A stretch of 64,000 nt of DNA from Saxidomus purpurata (Eukaryota > Mollusca > Bivalvia > Venerida > Veneridae): NCBI GenBank assembly GCA_022818135.1, contig JAFMSR010000017.1:8247408-8311407 (forward strand), written 5' to 3'. The stretch's first letter is position 1; each line of letters begins with the position of its first letter. The notes under the pieces are model-generated. The model did no database searches. It was not told where the DNA came from and was given only the letters and a program-made list of their open reading frames with translations. Below are positions 1 through 12,148 of the stretch, piece by piece. The translations under genes were made by a program, and so were the position numbers.

Positions 1-469
1 CAATTTCAAAGTTTCCGAAATAGAATAATGACTAAAGACCCCCTAGTTCCAGCGTGTGGGTATTAAATACCAACAGCTACGTGCTCTTTTGGGAGTGTTA
101 TACTGGTATTAGCATATGTATCAAATACATCATGGCGTGCTTTATCTCTATCGACAAACTGCACACGGCTTTAAAATTAAATATTTAATCCATAATCTTA
201 TATAGATTGATTCCGTAATCTTAAATATATTGATATTAAAATCCGTGCAAAATCTCTATTCATGCATTTAATATGGGATAAACGTTTAATCTATTAATCT
301 TTCATTATTTTTTAAGTTTACACATTTTCGTCAATAATGTTTAACATATTTATACGGACAGACAAAAATTACATTAAGCTATGAGATTAAAATCATGTAA
401 TGAAAATGTACTTTAAATATGCACACATTAATGTGAACTAAGGAAAGTAGTCCTTGATCGCCATAAAAA
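1..469. other. AT-rich intergenic flank
   Basis: Unique-looking AT-rich sequence to the left of the first minisatellite array. I see no coding region, SINE promoter box or tandem repeat in it. Confidence 0.6.
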
Positions 470-3400
470 AGTACTCATCCAACACAATCAAACACAGTAC
501 TCATCCAACACAATCAAACACACTACTCATCCAAAACCATCCAACACCGTGCCCATCCAACACAAATCAAACACAGTACTCATCCAAAACCATCAAACAC
601 ACTACTCATTCAAAACAATCAAACACAGTGCCCATCCAACACAAATCAAACACAGTACTCATCCAAAACCATCAAACACAGTACTCATCCAAAACCATCA
701 AACACAGTACTCATCGAAAACAATCAAAAACACTACTCATCCAAAACCATCAAACACAGTACTCATCCAAAACCATCAAACACAGTACTCATCTAAAACA
801 ATCAAACACAGTACTCCTCCAACACAATCAAATACATGAATTCATCCAAAACCATCAAAACAGTACTCATCCAAAACCATCAAACAGAGTACTCATCCAA
901 AACCATCAAACACAGTACTCATCCAAAACAATCAAACACAGTACTCATCCAACACAATCAAACACAGTACTCATCCAAAACCATCAAACACAGTACTCAT
1001 CCAAAACCATCAAACACAGAACTCATCTAAAACAATCAAACACAGTACTCATCCAACACAATCAAATACATGTACCCATCCAAAACCATCTAAACAGTAC
1101 TTATCCAAAACAATCAAACACAGTATTCATCCAAAACTATCAAACACACTACTCATCTAAAACAATCAAACACAGTACTCATTCAACACAATCAAACACA
1201 GTACTCATCCAAATCCATCAAACACAGTACTCATCTAAAACCATCAAAACAATGCCCATCCAACACAAATCAAACACAGTACTCATCCAAAACAATCAAA
1301 CACAGTTCTCATCCAAGACCATCAAACACAGTACTCACCCAAGACCATCAAACACAGTACTCACCCAACACCATCAAACACAGCACTCATCTAACACCAT
1401 CAAACACAGTACTCATCCTCAATCATCAAACATAGTACTCATCCTCAACCATCAAAGAAAGTACTTATCAAACACCATCAAACCCACTTCTAATCCTCAA
1501 CCATCAAACACAGTACTCATCCTCAACCATCAAACACAGTACTCATCAAGCACCACCAAACACAGTACTCATCTAACACCATTAAACACAGTACTCATCC
1601 TCAACCATCAAACACAGTACTCATCCAACACCATCAAACACAGTACTCATATAACACCATCAAACACAGTACTCATCCAACACAATCAAACACAGTACTC
1701 ATCCAAGACCATCAAACACAGTACTCATCCAACACAATCAAACACAGTACTCATCCTCAACCACCAAACACAGTACTCATCCAAAACCATCAAACACAGT
1801 ACTTATCTAACACCATCAAACACAGTACTCATCTAACACCATCAAACACAGAACTCATCCTCAACCATCAAACACAGTACTCATCCAACACCATCAAACA
1901 AAGTACTCATTCCAAACAATCAAACACAGTACTCATCCAACACAATCAAACACAGTATACTCAATCAACACCATCAAACAAGGCACTCATCCAAAATTAT
2001 CAAACACAGTTTTCATCCAAAACAATCAAACACAGTATACTCATCCTACACCATCAAACACAGTACTCATCCAAAACCATCAAAGACAGTACTCATCCAA
2101 AACCATCAATTACAGTACTCATCAAACACAATCCCGTGCCCGTCCAAAACAATCAAACACACTACTCATCCCAAACCATCAAACACAGTACTCATCCAAA
2201 ACCACCAAACACAGTACTCATCCAAAACCATCAAACACAATGCCCATCCAAAACAATCAAACACAGTACTCATCTAACACCATCAAACACAGTACTCATC
2301 CTCAACCATCAAACACAGTACTCTTCCTCAACCATCAAACACAGTACTTATCCTCAACCATTAAACACAGTACTTATCTAACACCATCAAACACAGTACT
2401 CATCTAACACCATCAAACACAGTACACATCCTCAACCATCAAACATAGTACTCATCCAACACCATCAAACAAAGAACGCATCCCAAACAATCAAACTCAG
2501 TACTCATCCAACACAATCAAACACACAATCAACACCATCAAACAAAGCACTCATCCAAAATTATCAAACACAGTTCACATCCAACACAATCAAACACAGT
2601 ATACTCATCCAACACCATCAAACACAGTACTCATCCAAACCATCAAAGACAGTACTCATCCAAAACCATCAATCACAGTACTCATCAAACACATTCCCGT
2701 GCCCGTCCAAAACAATCAAACACACTACTCATCCCAAACCATCAAACACAGTACTCATTCAAAACCACCAAACACAGTACTCATCCAAAACCATCAAACA
2801 CAGTGCCCATCCAAAACAATCAAACACAGTACTCATCCAAAACCATCAAACACAGTACTCATCCAAAACAATCAAACATATGAGTCATCCGAAACCATTA
2901 AACACACTACTCATCAAACACAATCAAACACAGTACTCATCCAAAACCATCAAACACAGTGCCCATCCAAAACAATCAAACACAGAACTGATCCGAAACC
3001 ATCAAACACACTACTCATTAAACACAATCAAACACAGTGCCCATCCAAAACAATCAAACACAGTACTCATCCAAAACCATCAAACACAGTGCCCATCCAA
3101 AACAATCAAACACAGTACTCATCCAAAACCATCAAACACACTACTCATTAAACACAATCAAACACAGTGCCCATCCAAAACAATCAAACACAGTACTCAT
3201 CCAAAACCATCAAACACAGTGCCCATCCAAAACAATCAAACACAGTACTCATCCAAAACCATCAAACACAGTACTCATCCAAAACAATCAAACATATGAG
3301 TCATCCGACACCATAAAACACACTACTCATCAAACACAATCAAACACAGTACTCATCCAAAACCATCAAACACAGTGCCCATCCAAAACAATCAAACACA

Positions 3401-4071
3401 GTACTCATCCGAAACCATCAAACACACAAATCATCAAACACAATCAAACACAGTGGCCATCCAAAACAATCAAACACAGTACTCATCAAAAACCATCAAA
3501 CACAGTGCCCATCCAAAACAATCAAACACAGTGCCCATCCAAAACCATCAAACACACTACTCATCCGAAACCATCAAACACACTACTCATCAAACACAAT
3601 CAAACACAGTACTCATTCAAAACCATCAAACACAGTGCCCATCCAAAACAATCAAACACAGTACTCATCTAAAACCATCAAACATAGTACTCATCCAAAA
3701 AAATCAAGCACATTACTCATCCAAAACCATCAAACACAGTTCTCATCTAACACCATCACACACAGTACTCATCCAAAATCATCAAACACAGTCCTTATCT
3801 AACACCATCACACACAGTACTCATCTAACACCATCAAACACACTACTCATCAAACACCATCACACACAGTACTCATCTAACACCATCAAACACACTACTC
3901 ATCAAACACAATCAAACACAGTTCTCATCCAAAACCATCAATCACAGTACTCATCCAAAACCATCAAACACACCATCACACACAGTACTCATCCAAAACC
4001 ATCAAACACAGTTCTTATCTAACACCATCACACACAGTACTCATCTAACACCATCAAACACAGTTGTCATC
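470..4071 (+). repeat. 26-bp minisatellite array, forward arm
   Basis: About 3.6 kb made almost entirely of a 26-bp unit, roughly 138 copies, of the form cagtactcatccaaaacc followed by atcaaaca. Variants include 'aacacc' or 'aacaca' for 'aaaacc', and 'gtgccc' for 'gtactc'. The + strand is almost free of G apart from the one in 'cagta' or 'cagtg'. Because 26 is not a multiple of three and the unit has no stop codon in any + frame, it creates long overlapping ORFs in all three frames (for example 454-1836 and 3375-4022). These ORFs are artefacts. Larger blocks are also duplicated: a segment near 2041 recurs near 2604, and one near 2874 recurs near 3291. Confidence 0.97.
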
Positions 4072-4161
4072 ATACATCAACAAGCAAGGTCCTTAGGCAA
4101 GACACAAATACTTCACAATCATTGCCTCTCTCTCTTCGAGGTTTATTCCATCTGGCAGCAC
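4072..4161. other. Unique spacer between opposed minisatellite arms
   Basis: About 90 bp of non-repeat sequence, including a short CT run, lies where the 26-bp unit switches strand. It would form the loop if the two arms paired. Confidence 0.85.
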
Positions 4162-5331
4162 TGGATGAGCACTGTGTCTAATGGTGTTGGATGAGCACTA
4201 TGCCTAGTGGTGTTGGACGAGTACTATGTCTAATGGTGTTGGATGAGTACTGTGTCTAATGGTTTTGGATGAGCACTATGTTTAATGGTGTTGGATGAGT
4301 ACTTTGTCTGATGGTGTTGGATGAGTACTATGTCTAATGGTGTTGGATGAGTACTGTGTCTAATGGTGTTGGATGAGCACTATGTTTAATGGTGTTGGAT
4401 GAGCACTATGTCTAATGGTGTTGGATGAGCACTGTGTCTGATGGTGTTGGATGAGCACTATGTTTAATGGTGTTGGATGAGTACTTTGTCTGATGGTGTT
4501 GGATGAGTACTATGTCTAATGGTGTCTAATGGTGTTGGATGAGTACTTTGTCTAGTGATGTTGGATGAGTACTATGTCTAATGGTGTCTAATGGTGTTGG
4601 ATGAGTACTTTGTCTGATGGTGTTGGATGAGTACTATGTCTAATGGTGTCTAATGGTGTTGGATGAGTACTTTGTCAAGGGGTGTTGGATGAGTACTATG
4701 TCTAATGGTGTTGGATGACTACTGTGTCTAATGGTGTTGGATGAGCACTGTGTCTAATGGTGTTTAATGGTGTTGGATGAGTACTTTGTCTAGTGGTGTT
4801 GGATGAGTACTATGTCTAATGGTGTTGGATGACTACTGTGTCTAATGGTGTTGGATGAGCACTGTGTCTAATGGTGTTGGATGAGCACTGTGCCTAATGG
4901 TGTTAGATGAGTACTATGTCTAATTGTGTTGGATGAGTACTGTGTCTAATGGTGTTGGATGAGTCTACTATGTCTAATGGTGTTGGATGAGCACTGTGTC
5001 TAATGGTGTTGGAACACTTGCCTAAGGTGTTGATGGCACTGTGTCTAATGGTGTTGGATGACTACTGTGTCTAATGGTGTTGGATGACTACTGTGTCTAA
5101 TGGTGTTGGATGAGCACTGTGTCTAATGGTGTTGGATGAGCACTGTGTCTAATGGTGTTGGATGACTACTGTGTCTAATGGTGTTGGATGACTACTGTGT
5201 CTAATGGTGTTGGATGACTACTGTGTCTAATGGTGTTGGATGAGTACTATGTCTTATGGTGTTGGATGAGTACTATGTCTAATTGTTTTGGATGAGTACT
5301 GTGTCTAATGGTGTTGGATGAGTAGTGTGTT
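4162..5331 (-). repeat. 26-bp minisatellite array, inverted arm
   Basis: About 1.17 kb, roughly 45 copies, of ggatgagtactatgtctaat followed by ggtgtt (26 bp). Its reverse complement differs from the forward-arm unit at about two positions, 'ttag' in place of 'tcaa', so both arrays belong to one repeat family in opposite orientation. Some units carry an extra internal copy of 'tctaatggtg' (near 4510, 4580 and 4640), which breaks the strict 26-bp period. Confidence 0.96.
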
Positions 5332-8300
5332 TGAATCCATATCTGGAATCAACCCAGTGCTCATCCATCAGCAACTAGACCTAGAAAAGGTACAAACAAC
5401 ATCCTAAATGCATTTATACCTTATGAGTTGCTCAATCCGAGCCAACAGCTTCAGCCACCTGACTACGGAGGCGGCCCATTAAATTATAGCATATCACCAG
5501 TGCCTGTAAAATATGATTTTGCTTAAAGGGAGTTCGCATGTTGGATCTGAAAATGCAGTCAGCGAGGTTAAAGAATATGTCTTGTAAATTGGTAGCCGTA
5601 AAGTAAGACACACAGAACGTATACAAAATGTCAGTCTGTATTTCCCTGACATTGTGTCGGAAACCGTTCAACAAACTAAAATATTGCTTCATATGACTAC
5701 AGTACTGTGTGCTGACAGATGGTAATGAAGTCCATTATGGTGACAGTGTTGCCATTTGTCCAGAATGGTTCCTAACATGCAGGGTCTTGACTGGCAGCTG
5801 GTCAGAAAAGTTCGTATATATAAGACTTAATTTGTATGTAGAAACGCTTGCTTAGATAGGTACCTAATGGAGCCTGTGCTAGAATTTGCTCAAAAAAGGT
5901 CCGTAGCGGCATCTGTACAAAAAATTGGTCACACAGTCTGTTCAGAAAGTCTGTCCGACAAAATGGTCCGTAACAGAGTCCGTTTGACTAGATGGTGAAA
6001 TAGCTCCGAAACACAGTCTCTGCAGAGAATGGTTTTAAACGGGTTGTTCAGAAAGGTCAATACTGGCATTTGTGCTGAAAGTAGGACAAAAATGTCCGTC
6101 TCGATGTCTGTGCGAACTGATGGTCACAGAACTCCAGCAGTAACGGCATCTGTTTAAGACGTTTTTGGAGAAATGTCCCGTAACGGAACCTGTGCAGATT
6201 GATATTCGGAAGTGTCCGTAACGGACAAACTGTTGTACATAAACAGTTGTTTAATATAGGTGTATTAGACCAGTTTATCTTTCCGTGAAAGGCTACCTCT
6301 TTCGTGCTGAATTTAGGAAAAAACTTTTAACTGGCCCCAGGGTTAAACTCCTGAAATAACAATATTTTGTACGTAATTGAGAACTTCTGTCTACAAACTT
6401 ACTAAATCACGGTCACAAAAGATTGTTAAAATCCCCAATCGATCCAACTTTTGATAAAATTCATAAAATTTTACATTATACTGCTAAATAATTAGTCTAT
6501 TCATTTCTGCAGAGGCATTTACCTAATAGATAAAATGTGGTTTGAAAGAGCTATTTGTTTATTTTTTCAATGCAGTAATTTGCAAATCTTTAAACTGAAT
6601 ACCGGAAAATTGAGACCAATATGACAAAGCTATCAATAAGGGAATCAAGTGATTTTGTCCCATATTTAAGATATAACAAAATATTTAAATTGCAAATCTT
6701 TATTATTAAAATCCGCCTAATTTTTCGGTGAAGTTAAACGATGATAACGGTTGAAATTGCTAAATAGCAGTGTACTTCTTTAAAGAGAAAATCAAACGAA
6801 ATTTTAAAACTTATATATTGCAAGCTTTTTGTCTTCATGTATACATATTTTATATAATAATTTTCCTAATTGGAATTATAATGAGTGCAATGTCAATTAT
6901 CGATAGGATAGAATGTATATGGTCTATGATTTTAAACGCTCGATATTTAAATTGTGTATGTTTCTGATTTAATGGCCCAGTATTTTCTTAAGTCTTTGTA
7001 TTCAGTTACGCATGTTCTGAATATTGATAAGAATTTTAACAATTATATCGGCTAGTCTTATATACCATAGGTAAATAGAACTGTTCAAAATGCAAACAAA
7101 ATGTGTTACAAATATTTGCTGCTTTTGAAATTTAGTTTTGTTAAATTAAGAAGTCAATGTTAATTATAGCGAAAGATTATAATTATAGTGTGTAAACCGC
7201 TTTACAAAATACTCTTATCAAAATTAGACAGTGACTTCGTTTGTGGTGTGAAAAAAAGTTTTTTGTCTCAATCCAAGCAAAAATTATATTTCATTTTACT
7301 GAATATACGAAATAAAACAACAAAGTATAAAATATAAAGGCCAAGCGATTAATCAAATGCAAAATTTTGCATGTTTTGTTTCTAAGGTAACGCGAAAGTA
7401 TAAAGACAAAATTAATATGGAACACTCACCTTTTTCTAGTCGCTAGCATATAACTGGATGCCATTTTTATTTCCTCTAAATGTCGACTAAATCCGGATAA
7501 ATAAAACAAAACTGTCTAAACTAGAAAACTGTTTCTTCAAATTTCTTCTTTAAGTATTTTATCGTATTCTCCTAACACCGTGTCCTCACACAGACAATAA
7601 ATTGAGCCCCCTAAATCAAAACATTCTCATTATAAATCAAAATATTTGCAAGAAGTTGTATACATTGTAAATCAACAAAACTTGTTGGCAAAATATTAAA
7701 ATAATCCCTTCAACAAGTTACATTATTTTTATCCTCTTAAGAAAATTCCGATACTTAAAGGCAGTATCTACGTTGTAAACGACGAGAAGAGTTAATACCA
7801 CAGGGACTTGTGATTGAATATCAATCGTATTAAAAGCCAGTCGGATCATATTGATTTACGACCAGACACGTCCTGAATGGTCACTAATTAGCCAAAATAC
7901 ATGGAATAGAATGAAAGTCCAATTTGAAGTCATTTTTTAAACAATTTTTCCCGTTCTGACGTCACAAAATCGCAACTAGCGAATTTTTCTCGTCAAATTT
8001 TAAATCATTATCAAGAACGTCTTGAATAAAGCATGTTATTTTATATAAGGTCTAAAAGCGCGTGGAACTTTGAAATCAATAAAAAACGAGGTAACAAGTA
8101 AAATCCCAGAGAAAATTGGGTGGCACGGTTGAAGACACATCGCAAGAGATCTTAAAAAATGAATCCGGTTTCGCTCATTAATCACAAATATCTAAAATAA
8201 TGGCACGGTTTCATTTTAGAGAAAAGCGATTGTGACGCGCCTTGCGCCGGTGGAGGTGTGTTATAAAATGTTATTTATGTATGTGATGAAAAAATGTTGC

Positions 8301-10206
8301 TTTTCAATTATTACATTTGTCACGCGTTTTTTGAGCTACAACCCTCGAACTTTCACGTTTTTATATCCAATACCTTTTTTCGTTCATTACAACTCAAACT
8401 TAACACAGCAAACCGGTTCGTCTTTGACGACCGGTGTATTTTTTTAAACTTGATCATGTATTAACGAATATGCACAGACAGACAATTCAATATATAGAAA
8501 AATACCGTGAGAGTAGGTATACTGAGCAGTCATGACCACTCTCATTTGTCTTGATTACTATTGGTCCAGGGCTTAAACTGCCAAACCGCTCGTGTCATAA
8601 TGAGCCTTTCTGAAGCCGAAAACAGGGTTTTCAGAGACAGAAGTGTCTGCATCGTCCGGCCCAAGGAGCAGGTTAAGAATCGGTAATGAACCTTCAGAAC
8701 CTGTAAAGTGGAAGTCAATGAACATGTTGGGCGGTAACAATGGTTTTACCCTACACCAGACTCTTCCCCCTACCAGATAACTTTCCAAATTTTTTTTGAG
8801 AGAGTTAACGTATTTCTTCCCTTCACACTGCCGAAACTTATAACAAGACACAACAACCTCTTGTTAACGTAATTAAAGAACCAACTTCAAAAAAGCGGCA
8901 TATCGTTAATTTAACACATTTAAATGACGCTACCCCCAACTTTTAAATCACCAAAATTTTTTTTTTTCAATGCGCTTCACTTTAACCATCTGAAGCACAG
9001 ACAAACGTCCCGGTAGCCCCACAGACCGTTCGAAAGTTAGCTGCATAAATCTAGCGTCTTAAAACGGTACTTGAGCCCACACCGATGATGGGTGATTCTC
9101 ATATCATGACCTTAATCACTCTTACTTACCCAAAGATGCAATATCAAAAAAAGAAGTGTCAAATTCTTCAAATGCCAAACAAAATATTATATTAAAAATG
9201 TCATAAAACATGATGACTGACAAGCAATGCTTTCTCAAATTTCTAGCGTTTTGCAAACGTATGTAGAAGCTAAAAAAGACCTGGGTAGCCTTTTTGTGAA
9301 TTTGCTTAAAGCGGTCAAATGTTAAATGTGTATATCTCAGAAGTTGCACTTAATTCTTGTCAAAGGCTTTATTACAAATATACAACATACTTCAGCCAAT
9401 TATTAGATACAATATGAAAATACTTGCTGAAAGATAATACCCGCCAAGGGCTTAGTATTGAATCTTTAATATAATACTAATATGATCCACAAATCCCTGT
9501 GTAATGAACGGACAATGTACATTCATACAATCTTGTTTCTATACAAGACGCTGTTACAAACCTGATCAGAGATATTGATATAATATTAATAACTGTATAA
9601 AAGGCGCTCAATCAAACGTTAATGTATCGATACAGACAAGGTAGGATTTAGGGTTCTTTAAGTTCCGTGGTATTTTCAGTATAGGGTGAAGGGTTTATCG
9701 GTATAAACGTTTCTTACATGAATTTATCACGATTACAACGTAAATGTAAAACAAGCGCAACTCCCCTTCTTAAAAGGTCCCTCAGTTTAATTCGCTTTAC
9801 CTAAAACGGTTCATAAATGACATATTGAGATGATAAGTTGTGAAATCGTTCTTTCAGTCATTTACATGCAGGGAGACATGTTGTAGTTAGTGGGATTAAG
9901 AAATAAAGCGCCGGAGATTGTGCCGTGGCCTACGCAACCCTTTTTTCGATGGAAGGGAGGGAATGTTCATCCAGAGAAGCACTCGTATAAATTTTAAAGC
10001 TACACACGATTTACGGAGAATATAAATTTAAACTTAACAAACTTATTGGCAGTTCGGTTGCATGTGCTGTATTGCCCTGCCTTATTCAATGACGTAATTG
10101 CTTAATCGGGAACTTATGAATATTATTGCTCGTATTAAAAATACCCGCAACACTTTAAAAAGACCTACAGTAAACACTTGCTATACAATTACACATTGAT
10201 GAAAGT
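5332..10206. other. Intergenic, no supported gene
   Basis: AT-rich sequence. A degenerate repeat with the core 'gtccgtaacgg' recurs irregularly between about 5895 and 6220. Two minus-strand ORFs (5432-5692, 86 codons; 8573-8851, 92 codons) read somewhat like protein, but I recognise no family, see no convincing splice partners, and do not call them as genes. Nothing else is visible. Confidence 0.5.
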
Positions 10207-10352
10207 AAACCACCGAAAAGGTCACTTTCGCCTCTCGCTGATTAAAGGGTTGTTGGTTTGAGCCCCGCAACAGACCTGACTCTTCATGTGGCAAAGCTGG
10301 AAGTTTCTCACGGAAGATGGCGGTCTCTAGTGCTGGTTCTTCCCAGTATAAC
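10207..10352 (+). mobile_element. SINE family A, truncated copy
   Basis: A tRNA-like B-box (ggtttgagccc) is followed by the family A body: the 'atgtggcaaagctggaagttt' region, then 'tggttcttcccag'. The copy stops before the CAA-rich tail. The body matches the complete copy at 10884-11127. Confidence 0.75.
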
Positions 10353-10576
10353 ATTTCAAGTGATCATACATAAATAATCGTCATTAATAGGCAAGGTGTC
10401 ACCCGCAGTAACCACAAATCTGAGTGAAGGTCACGTTTTGTCAAGTATGTGTGCGCTTTAGAGAAAATAACTTTTGAACTAAAAAGCATTTTAAACGGTG
10501 TGAAAAAAATGGACTTTAAGAGAAAATACAATATTCAAGAAAGATAACTCTAGTTTGTCTCAAGTTTTTACTAGGA

Positions 10577-10690
10577 ACTTAATATGGCGTTGCGGTAGGA
10601 TCTCATGGTCCAGGGTTCGATCCCCACCAGTGCAATATTTGTTGTGTACTTAGACACGATACAATAAGTTTACATTGTTTGTTTTTTTTT
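10577..10690 (+). mobile_element. tRNA-derived SINE fragment
   Basis: A tRNA-like head (gcgttgcggtaggatctcatg) with the B-box gggttcgatcccc is followed by a short 'gtgtacttagacacgat' body. It is not family A and the boundaries are approximate. Confidence 0.5.
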
Positions 10691-10883
10691 TCTTTTGGTT
10701 GGAATGAATGTCGAAGGAGATTTATCTAAATTGCAAGTATTTTTTCACAACTTAGTAACCTGCAGTAGACACATCTCTATTGTAGCGTTATGACATGACA
10801 ATATTGAGATATCTCTGTATGACGGAATGCTCAGGTCTCCTTCTTAAATGCATTTAGAAAACAGAGAGGGCAAATACGTGTGA

Positions 10884-11127
10884 AAGTCCGCTTCCGTGGT
10901 CGAGTGGTTGAAATCACTTTAACCTCTTATAGATTTATGGGTCATGGGTTCGAGCCCTGCTACCGACCATGTCACTTTATGTGAGAAAGTTGGCAGTTTC
11001 TTACGGAGGATAGGAGTCTAGAACAGGTTCTTCCCAGGAACGATGGTTAGGTAAACAGTCCGCCTCAGTTAAAATGACCTACAGCGGTGATACGGTAGAA
11101 AAGGGTGTTAAACTCCAACGACAACAA
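10884..11127 (+). mobile_element. SINE family A, complete copy
   Basis: tRNA-derived SINE with an A-box (gtggtcgagtgg) and a B-box (gggttcgagccc), a body containing 'gagaaagttggcagtttctt' and 'aggttcttcccaggaacgat', and a tail of 'gttaaactccaacgacaaca'. A perfect 13-bp target-site duplication, caaatacgtgtga, flanks it at 10871-10883 and 11128-11140. The intact duplication indicates a fairly recent LINE-mediated insertion. Other copies in this window are at 10207, 12671, 15677, 17350, 22235, 32870 and 40309. Confidence 0.92.
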
Positions 11128-11140
11128 CAAATACGTGTGA

Positions 11141-11640
11141 CATCATATGTTTATTATGCTTCGTATTCAATTAAAAATTAAATAAATAATAAATTTTATC
11201 GATTATAACAAATAGCTATATATCAAAATTACATGTAACACAGAAGCATCGTGCTGCTACAAGATGCTTTGCAATCATACAGAGTCAACGAATCAATGAA
11301 TAAACACAACGCTAGTTTTTACAAAACAATAACTTCTCGCTTTAACTGAATGACTAAAAATGTTTCTCCTTCTCCGCATCATAAAGGTTTTAACTTTCTA
11401 TCAAGTTTAGCATTGATCTTGTGTCTTATATTTCAGTTTAATGGAAATTGATTGTAAATATAAACTCATGTAGATGTAGGTTATCATATCAAGCAAACAA
11501 TGGGTACAAATGTATATAATTATAATGTGTAAACGATCATTTTGGTAGGTGTTTTGTCATTCGATTTCATAACTGTAGTATACGCGTCTGTCCTTCTGTA
11601 TGTCTTTCATTATCGTCGGATGAACACAAATGGTAAAGCA
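11141..11640. other. AT-rich spacer
   Basis: Non-coding AT-rich sequence downstream of the cysteine-rich ORF's poly(A) signal. Nothing recognisable. Confidence 0.5.
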
Positions 11641-11648
11641 AAAACAGT

Positions 11649-11654
11649 TTTATT
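11649..11654 (-). terminator. Poly(A) signal AATAAA
   Basis: AATAAA on the minus strand begins two bases past the stop codon at 11657-11659. Its position directly behind the ORF supports 11657-12148 being a transcribed, intronless coding region. Confidence 0.5.
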
Positions 11655-11656
11655 TA

Positions 11657-12148
11657 CTACAGTCTTTGTCGCTGTAGTCTTACGTTGATCTCTTCTCCTT
11701 CGGAAATAACGTCCTCACAGCCACTGTCCACATCCGGGCAACTATGCTCTTGGGTAGGATAATCTAAAACGCATGCGCACAATTCACACTCTATCCAATC
11801 ATAACTTTCTTTTGAGTCACTTGACATATCCGGGCATCTGTGAGGTTGACATGGATGCGCAAGAACACAAAAACATCGAGAACATTCAGGGTAATACCTC
11901 AAAAGTTGCATATTCAAGATTGTAGCAAATCCACCTTCACAAAAGTGAGGTTGCTTCGGAAATTCAAGAATCGCTTCACAACCGTTACAGTCAATCCAAG
12001 ATTGAAATACACTTCTGCATGATATAGAACGGTTGTCCTCAGTTTCCATAACAGAGAAATCCACCATGGGATATCCGAATAAGCACACGTCCAACATGGA
12101 CCATTCGCACTCGATGCCTTCGTCAATCAAATATGACATCATGGCCAC
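11657..12148 (-). CDS. Cysteine-rich protein with three C2HC units
   Basis: A 163-codon uninterrupted ORF of unrecognised family. Three units share the pattern W/Y-x2-C-x2-C-x2-[VI]-L-x2-P-x-Q-x-H-x-C: C54/C57/H68/C70, C89/C92/H103/C105 and C121/C124/H135/C137. Each is exactly C-x2-C-x10-H-x-C, which suggests three small zinc-binding folds. This spacing differs from the retroviral zinc knuckle (C-x2-C-x4-H-x4-C) and from classical C2H2 fingers. The remainder is acidic (repeated D/E/S stretches), with a basic tail of R and Q residues. There is no signal peptide. The start chosen is the first ATG; two more Met codons lie at residues 3 and 4. An AATAAA lies right after the stop. It could be a single-exon gene or the last exon of a longer one. 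Zinc binding is inferred from the pattern alone. Confidence 0.55.
   Translation of the reverse strand: MAMMSYLIDEGIECEWSMLDVCLFGYPMVDFSVMETEDNRSISCRSVFQSWIDCNGCEAILEFPKQPHFCEGGFATILNMQLLRYYPECSRCFCVLAHPCQPHRCPDMSSDSKESYDWIECELCACVLDYPTQEHSCPDVDSGCEDVISEGEEINVRLQRQRL

Noticed and set aside
454..4022. Long overlapping + strand ORFs (up to 460 codons) as protein-coding genes
   Set aside because: They are the three-frame readings of a stop-free 26-bp minisatellite; no start context, splice or domain evidence.
470..5331. CRISPR-like array
   Set aside because: Units are contiguous 26-mers without unique spacers, and the context is a eukaryotic genome.
5432..5692. 86-codon minus ORF
   Set aside because: Protein-like composition only; no family recognised and no partner exons found.
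8573..8851. 92-codon minus ORF
   Set aside because: Reads plausibly like protein but I recognise no family and find no flanking splice or poly(A) support; may be an old repeat-derived fragment.
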